64,000 bases of DNA from CALITV01 sp964415795. Its GTDB lineage: Bacteria; UBP6; UBA1177; JAKLFG01. Made by a program: the position numbers and the translations under genes. The DNA lies in contig CAYQBN010000004.1 of the NCBI GenBank assembly GCA_964415795.1, positions 124,001 through 188,000 of the forward strand, written 5' to 3'. The notes beneath the pieces are model-generated. The model ran no database searches. It was not told where the DNA came from and worked only from the letters and a program-made list of their open reading frames with translations. Shown one piece after another: positions 60,630-64,000 of the stretch (within the stretch, counting starts at the first letter, position 1; the number at the start of each line of letters is the position of its first letter).

Positions 60630-63530
60630 ATGAACACAATCGTGTATCGCATCGTTGTTTTTGCCGTCCTGATCGGCGGCGCACTTCTCCGGGCCGAAAC
60701 GGTGCTTGTCACCGACATCGAGGACCGCACCGGTCAACTGAAACCGGAGATCCTCTCGGCAGCACGAGACCTTATCGAACAATCCTACCGTGCCACGGGC
60801 AAGCACCAGATCATTCCGATCGATCAAGCAAGAAAGTTCGCCTCTGCCCGCAAAGAAAAGAAGTGCGTGACCGCAGAATGCCAGATCGCCATGGGAGAGG
60901 CACTCAAGGCCGATACTGTGGTCACTGCGTCGGTCGACTTTTTCGCCGGCATCTACACGCTCACCGTTTCTTTAGTGCAGGTAAAGTCCAAGCAAAAGAC
61001 CGAGGGCGGCGCTGCCGACTTCAATGGAACGGCCGTCGGGATGAAGAGCGCCGCCGAACAGCTTATCGCAAAACTTACCGGCGCCAAGCCGCCGGCCGCT
61101 CCTGCTCAACAAACTCCCTCGGTAGCGGTGCCGCCACAGCCGACCGCTCTGGAACAAAAGTATCAAGGAGCGAATTTCCAAGCCCCTTCTAAAGAAACCT
61201 ATGCGGTCCCGACATTGCCCAAAGAGCCGGCCCCTAAGAAAATAGAAAAGGGAAGCGTTTCATTCACCGGTTCGCAGGCGGGCATCACGGCGCTCTTCGC
61301 CAAAGGGAAGAAAGAGGCACGCACCTGCACGATCCCCTGCACCATCAACGATATCGAGCCCGGTGACTATGTCGTTCGCTTCGAGAAGGAAGGGTTCGTG
61401 CCACGCGAAGAGGTGGTCCGGATCGAGGAAGGTAAGACTGTGTCGCGCACCGTTCAGTTGTCCCCGGAGATCGCCGACAAGGTGCAGTTGAGCGAGGAAC
61501 TCATCGAAGCGGCAAAGAACGGCGACATCAAGGAGATGCGACGGTTGTTCGTGCTCGGCGCCGATGTGAACTACCACAACGCCGCCGGCTACAGCGCGCT
61601 TCTCGTCGCGGCGCTCGCAGGGCAATTCGACGCGGCCGAGGTGCTCGTCGTCCGCGGCGCCCGTTTCACCGATGTCGAGATCGGAACGCTCCTCCTTATG
61701 ATCGTCGAGACGAACAACCTTCCTCTCCTGCGGCTCCTCACCCGCCAAAAGGCAGACCTCAACTTCCGGTATGACCACGGACGGACGATCCTCTGGCAGG
61801 CGGTCGAGAAACAGCGTTGGTCCATGTTCGATCAGCTGGTCAAGGCAGGCGTCGACACTTCGATAAAAGACAACAGCGGCCAGACCATCCTCATGTGGAC
61901 GATCGACAACGGGATGGAGAAGGTCGCCCAGATGCTCAAGAACTATGGTCTCAAACTCGAGCAGACGGTAGCCGCACGGATGCTCCGCGAGGCGGTCGCC
62001 AAAGAGAACATCATCAAACTGCGCGGGTTACTCCCCTTCGTTGCCGATGTAAACCCGGTGTACGAAGACGGCTTTACCCCCCTCTGGTACGCCGCGATAA
62101 AGGGACGCACCGACATCGCCGAGATGCTCCTTTCCGCCGGTGCCAATCCCATGGCGAGGGACAAGAACAAAAAGTCGCTCCTGACCTACTGCATTGAGAC
62201 GCGCAAGTTCGACCTTGCGAACCGTCTCATCGAGCGAAAAGCGGCCCTTTCGGTGCAGGAGTCGAACTACCTCCTTCAAAAAGGGGTCGCCATCGGAGAC
62301 GCCGAACTGGTCCGTGTCGTGCTGAATGCCGGAGGCAATGTCAACCAAAAGTTCGACGACGGGGTGAGCGCGATATGGGTCGCTGCCTTCAACAACAACC
62401 GTGAGATGGTACAGGTCCTCGCCGCCGCCGGAGCGAACATCAACATCAAGGACAATGAAGGACGCACCATTCTCATGTGGGCAATCGAGAATAACCGAAA
62501 GGAACTCGCCCAAATACTCCTTGCCAACGGTGCGAATGCGAACCTGCTCGATGACAAGAAGCGCACCGCTCTTTCGATCGCCATCGAGAAGAACAATTTC
62601 GCCATGGTGGACCTCCTTCTCCGCTACAAGGCACAGGTAAACCTCAAGGACGACAACGGCAATACGCCGCTGCTCATTGCGACGGCAACGGGCAACCTGC
62701 CGATGGTGCAGGTACTGGTGAACGGCGGTGCCACGGTGAATGTCGAGGACAAGATGGGCAATACGCCGCTCATCATCGCCATCTACAAGGGCTACAGCGA
62801 CATCGTGCGGTTCCTCATCGAACAGAAGGCCGATGTCAACAAAGCGAACCGCGACAAACGGACGCCGGTGCACATCGCCGTCATGCGCGGCGCGCGCGAC
62901 ATCCTCGAACTTCTCATCGGAAAAGGAGCGGAGATAGACAAACCCGATGTGACCGGCGCGACACCGCTCATCTACGCTAAGCGCGACAACCGATTCGACC
63001 TCGTTTCGCTTTTCCTCCAGCGCGGCGCCAAGATAAACTCGCGCGAGGAGATGGAGGAACTCTTCACCTATGCCTGCCAGAACGGCTACGACGCGATCGT
63101 CGAGGCGCTCATCAAACGGAACGTCGATGTGAATCGGCGGTTCGCCGATGGTATGACTCCCCTGTGGCTCGCCGTCATGAACGGCAACAGCAAAGTCATC
63201 AAGATGCTCGCTCAGGCAGGCGCCGACATCGAGGCGCGCGACAAGGACGGCATGACACCGCTCATCTATGCCACCGCCAAAAAGGAAGAACATGTGGTAT
63301 TAACCCTCCTCAATCTCAACGCCGAGGTAAACGCCAAGGATAAGGGTCTCAATACGCCGCTCCACTACGCCGCAAGCCGCGGCTTCGTGCAGGCGGTAGG
63401 ACTTCTCATCCGTAAGGGAGCGAACCTCACTGACAAGGACGACAAGGGGCGCACGCCGATGGTGCGTGCCCAGTTCACCGGGAACTACGATATCGTCGAT
63501 CTGCTCAAGCGCGCCGGCGCATACGAGTAG
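60630..63530 (+). CDS. Exported PEGA-ankyrin repeat protein
   Basis: 966 residues from ATG 60630 (NTIVYRIVVFAVLIGGALLRA, a signal peptide of about 22). Residues about 23-145 form a domain with the pattern CVTAECQIAMGEALKADTVV, common in exported proteins of Myxococcota- and spirochaete-like genomes. A Pro/Gln-rich linker leads to a PEGA domain at about 208-285 (GSVSFTGSQAGI, GDYVVRFEKEGFVPREEVVRI). From residue 286 to the end I count 21 ankyrin units of about 33 residues (NGNTPLLIATATGNLPMVQVL, DGMTPLWLAVMNGNSKVIKML and so on), several lacking the TPL motif. No membrane helix at the end. Likely periplasmic or outer-surface protein binder. No clear ribosome site. Confidence 0.85.
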   Translation: MNTIVYRIVVFAVLIGGALLRAETVLVTDIEDRTGQLKPEILSAARDLIEQSYRATGKHQIIPIDQARKFASARKEKKCVTAECQIAMGEALKADTVVTASVDFFAGIYTLTVSLVQVKSKQKTEGGAADFNGTAVGMKSAAEQLIAKLTGAKPPAAPAQQTPSVAVPPQPTALEQKYQGANFQAPSKETYAVPTLPKEPAPKKIEKGSVSFTGSQAGITALFAKGKKEARTCTIPCTINDIEPGDYVVRFEKEGFVPREEVVRIEEGKTVSRTVQLSPEIADKVQLSEELIEAAKNGDIKEMRRLFVLGADVNYHNAAGYSALLVAALAGQFDAAEVLVVRGARFTDVEIGTLLLMIVETNNLPLLRLLTRQKADLNFRYDHGRTILWQAVEKQRWSMFDQLVKAGVDTSIKDNSGQTILMWTIDNGMEKVAQMLKNYGLKLEQTVAARMLREAVAKENIIKLRGLLPFVADVNPVYEDGFTPLWYAAIKGRTDIAEMLLSAGANPMARDKNKKSLLTYCIETRKFDLANRLIERKAALSVQESNYLLQKGVAIGDAELVRVVLNAGGNVNQKFDDGVSAIWVAAFNNNREMVQVLAAAGANINIKDNEGRTILMWAIENNRKELAQILLANGANANLLDDKKRTALSIAIEKNNFAMVDLLLRYKAQVNLKDDNGNTPLLIATATGNLPMVQVLVNGGATVNVEDKMGNTPLIIAIYKGYSDIVRFLIEQKADVNKANRDKRTPVHIAVMRGARDILELLIGKGAEIDKPDVTGATPLIYAKRDNRFDLVSLFLQRGAKINSREEMEELFTYACQNGYDAIVEALIKRNVDVNRRFADGMTPLWLAVMNGNSKVIKMLAQAGADIEARDKDGMTPLIYATAKKEEHVVLTLLNLNAEVNAKDKGLNTPLHYAASRGFVQAVGLLIRKGANLTDKDDKGRTPMVRAQFTGNYDIVDLLKRAGAYE

Positions 63531-63554
63531 AAACCCTCACCCTGACATTCTCCC

Positions 63555-64000
63555 TCACTCCTCTCCCAGCATTCCTTTGTATTCGAATATCTTGTCGCGC
63601 AGGATCGCGGCGTACTCGAAGTCCCAGTTCTCGGCGGCGCGCCGCATTTCGGTCTCGAGCTCCCCGATGCGACGATACAGCTCCTTTCGCGACAATTTCT
63701 TTTGCGTCCTCCGCTCTTTTCCCGGCACATGCGTCTCGATATCGAGTATCGCCTTGTTCGCGATGCTCCGCGGCGTGATGCCGTGCGCGGCGTTGAACTC
63801 CTCCTGAATGTGGCGGCGCCGGCGCGTTTCGTCGATTGCCTTCTTCATCCCCTCGGTCACCGTGTCACCGAAAAGAATGGCCCGTCCCCGCTCATTGCGT
63901 GCGGCGCGGCCGATGGTCTGAATGAGCGCGTCTCCGCTTCGGAGGAAACCTTCCTTGTCGGCATCGAGGATGGCAACGAGCGAGACCTCGGGCATGTCGA
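63555..64000 (-). CDS. uvrB: Excinuclease ABC subunit B, C-terminal part
   Basis: Damage-loading helicase of nucleotide excision repair. Only the C-terminal ~148 codons are inside the window; the frame stays open to base 64000. Helicase motifs LDMPEVSLVAILDADKEGFL and ALIQTIGRAARNERGRAILF are the UvrB motifs V-VI. The tail has the linker FNAAHGITPRSI and a UVR domain (LEGEMRRAAENWDFEYAA-type helix pair) that contacts UvrC. Convergent with the ankyrin gene, 24 bases between stops. Confidence 0.96.
   Translation of the reverse strand, partial: DMPEVSLVAILDADKEGFLRSGDALIQTIGRAARNERGRAILFGDTVTEGMKKAIDETRRRRHIQEEFNAAHGITPRSIANKAILDIETHVPGKERRTQKKLSRKELYRRIGELETEMRRAAENWDFEYAAILRDKIFEYKGMLGEE

Noticed and set aside
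61488..63530. Approximately 99-base periodicity, possible repeat array or CRISPR
   Set aside because: It is the codon-level echo of 33-residue ankyrin units; no identical repeats or spacers.

Overview
The window looks like a chromosomal stretch from an uncultured, fermentative, anaerobic, diderm (Gram-negative) bacterium. It is GC-rich by eye and densely coded. Support comes from butyrate kinase with phosphotransbutyrylase, a pyrophosphate-type phosphofructokinase with a membrane pyrophosphatase, several lipoproteins, a SecB-like protein and an RpoN/HPr-kinase regulatory cluster. Two very large secreted proteins end in Cys-motif + membrane helix + Arg tails like the MYXO-CTERM sorting signals of Myxococcota and related 'delta' lineages. 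Cys-rich 'C..ND.CG.G..C..G.C' segments and a PEGA-ankyrin protein point the same way, but the phylum cannot be fixed from sequence alone. A 10-base N run inside ftsK shows that this is a draft (probably metagenome) scaffold. No prophage, insertion sequence, integrase or CRISPR array was seen.

Layout. 1-3.7 kb (+): end of pgi, then nfo, a glycosyltransferase and an iron alcohol dehydrogenase. 3.8 kb (-): initiator tRNA-fMet with a near-consensus promoter. 3.9-6.2 kb (-): dus, a minimal sigma54-type ATPase without its GAFTGA loop, and thiE. 6.3-7.2 kb (-): a TPR-like protein behind a leader of about 200 nt with internal repeats. 7.2-18.0 kb (-): a tightly packed series pepP, long-form glmS, ubiB-type kinase, dgt, degenerate M23-like protein, 2-hydroxyacid dehydrogenase, radical SAM protein, SecB-like protein. 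18.2-24.4 kb (+): two paralogous ~1,000-residue surface proteins, each with its own TTGACT promoter. 24.4-36.4 kb (-): rpoN, ptsN, hprK, EIIA(Man), ptsH, ptsI, ptb, buk, lipoprotein, ftsK, SDR reductase, apparently one long operon from a clear promoter. 36.4-39.0 kb (-): TolB-like lipoprotein and an amidase carrying the same Cys tail motif without the helix. 39.2-41.6 kb (+): membrane pyrophosphatase. 41.6-46.2 kb (-): RlmI-like methyltransferase, GIY-YIG protein, tmRNA, rhodanese, CcdA/DsbD-like protein, FGE-like lipoprotein. 46.2-54.6 kb (-): a 12-gene ArsR-led arsenic/redox operon. 54.7-58.0 kb (+): HEAT-repeat protein plus degenerate HD-GYP protein, apparently read from a leaderless mRNA. 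58.0-60.3 kb (-): membrane-anchored GIY-YIG-like protein and PPi-PFK. 60.4-63.5 kb (+): tRNA-Pro and a 21-repeat ankyrin protein. 63.6-64 kb (-): 3' end of uvrB.

How it fits together. The PTS genes include general components (EI, HPr), two EIIA proteins and HPr kinase but no EIIB or EIIC transporter. With rpoN first in the operon, this looks like a regulatory phosphorelay tied to butyrate-type acyl-phosphate metabolism rather than a sugar importer. PPi-PFK and the membrane pyrophosphatase suggest that pyrophosphate is an energy currency. The arsenic operon combines standard detoxification (ArsR, ArsC, Acr3) with three further predicted permeases and an unusual set of thiol/metal proteins (thioredoxin-like, DGC, ArsF-like, CcdA/ArsG-like, FmdE, DUF169), and is the best candidate here for an under-described system. 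The surface proteins and their tail motif are the second. There is no gene-free stretch longer than about 300 bases.
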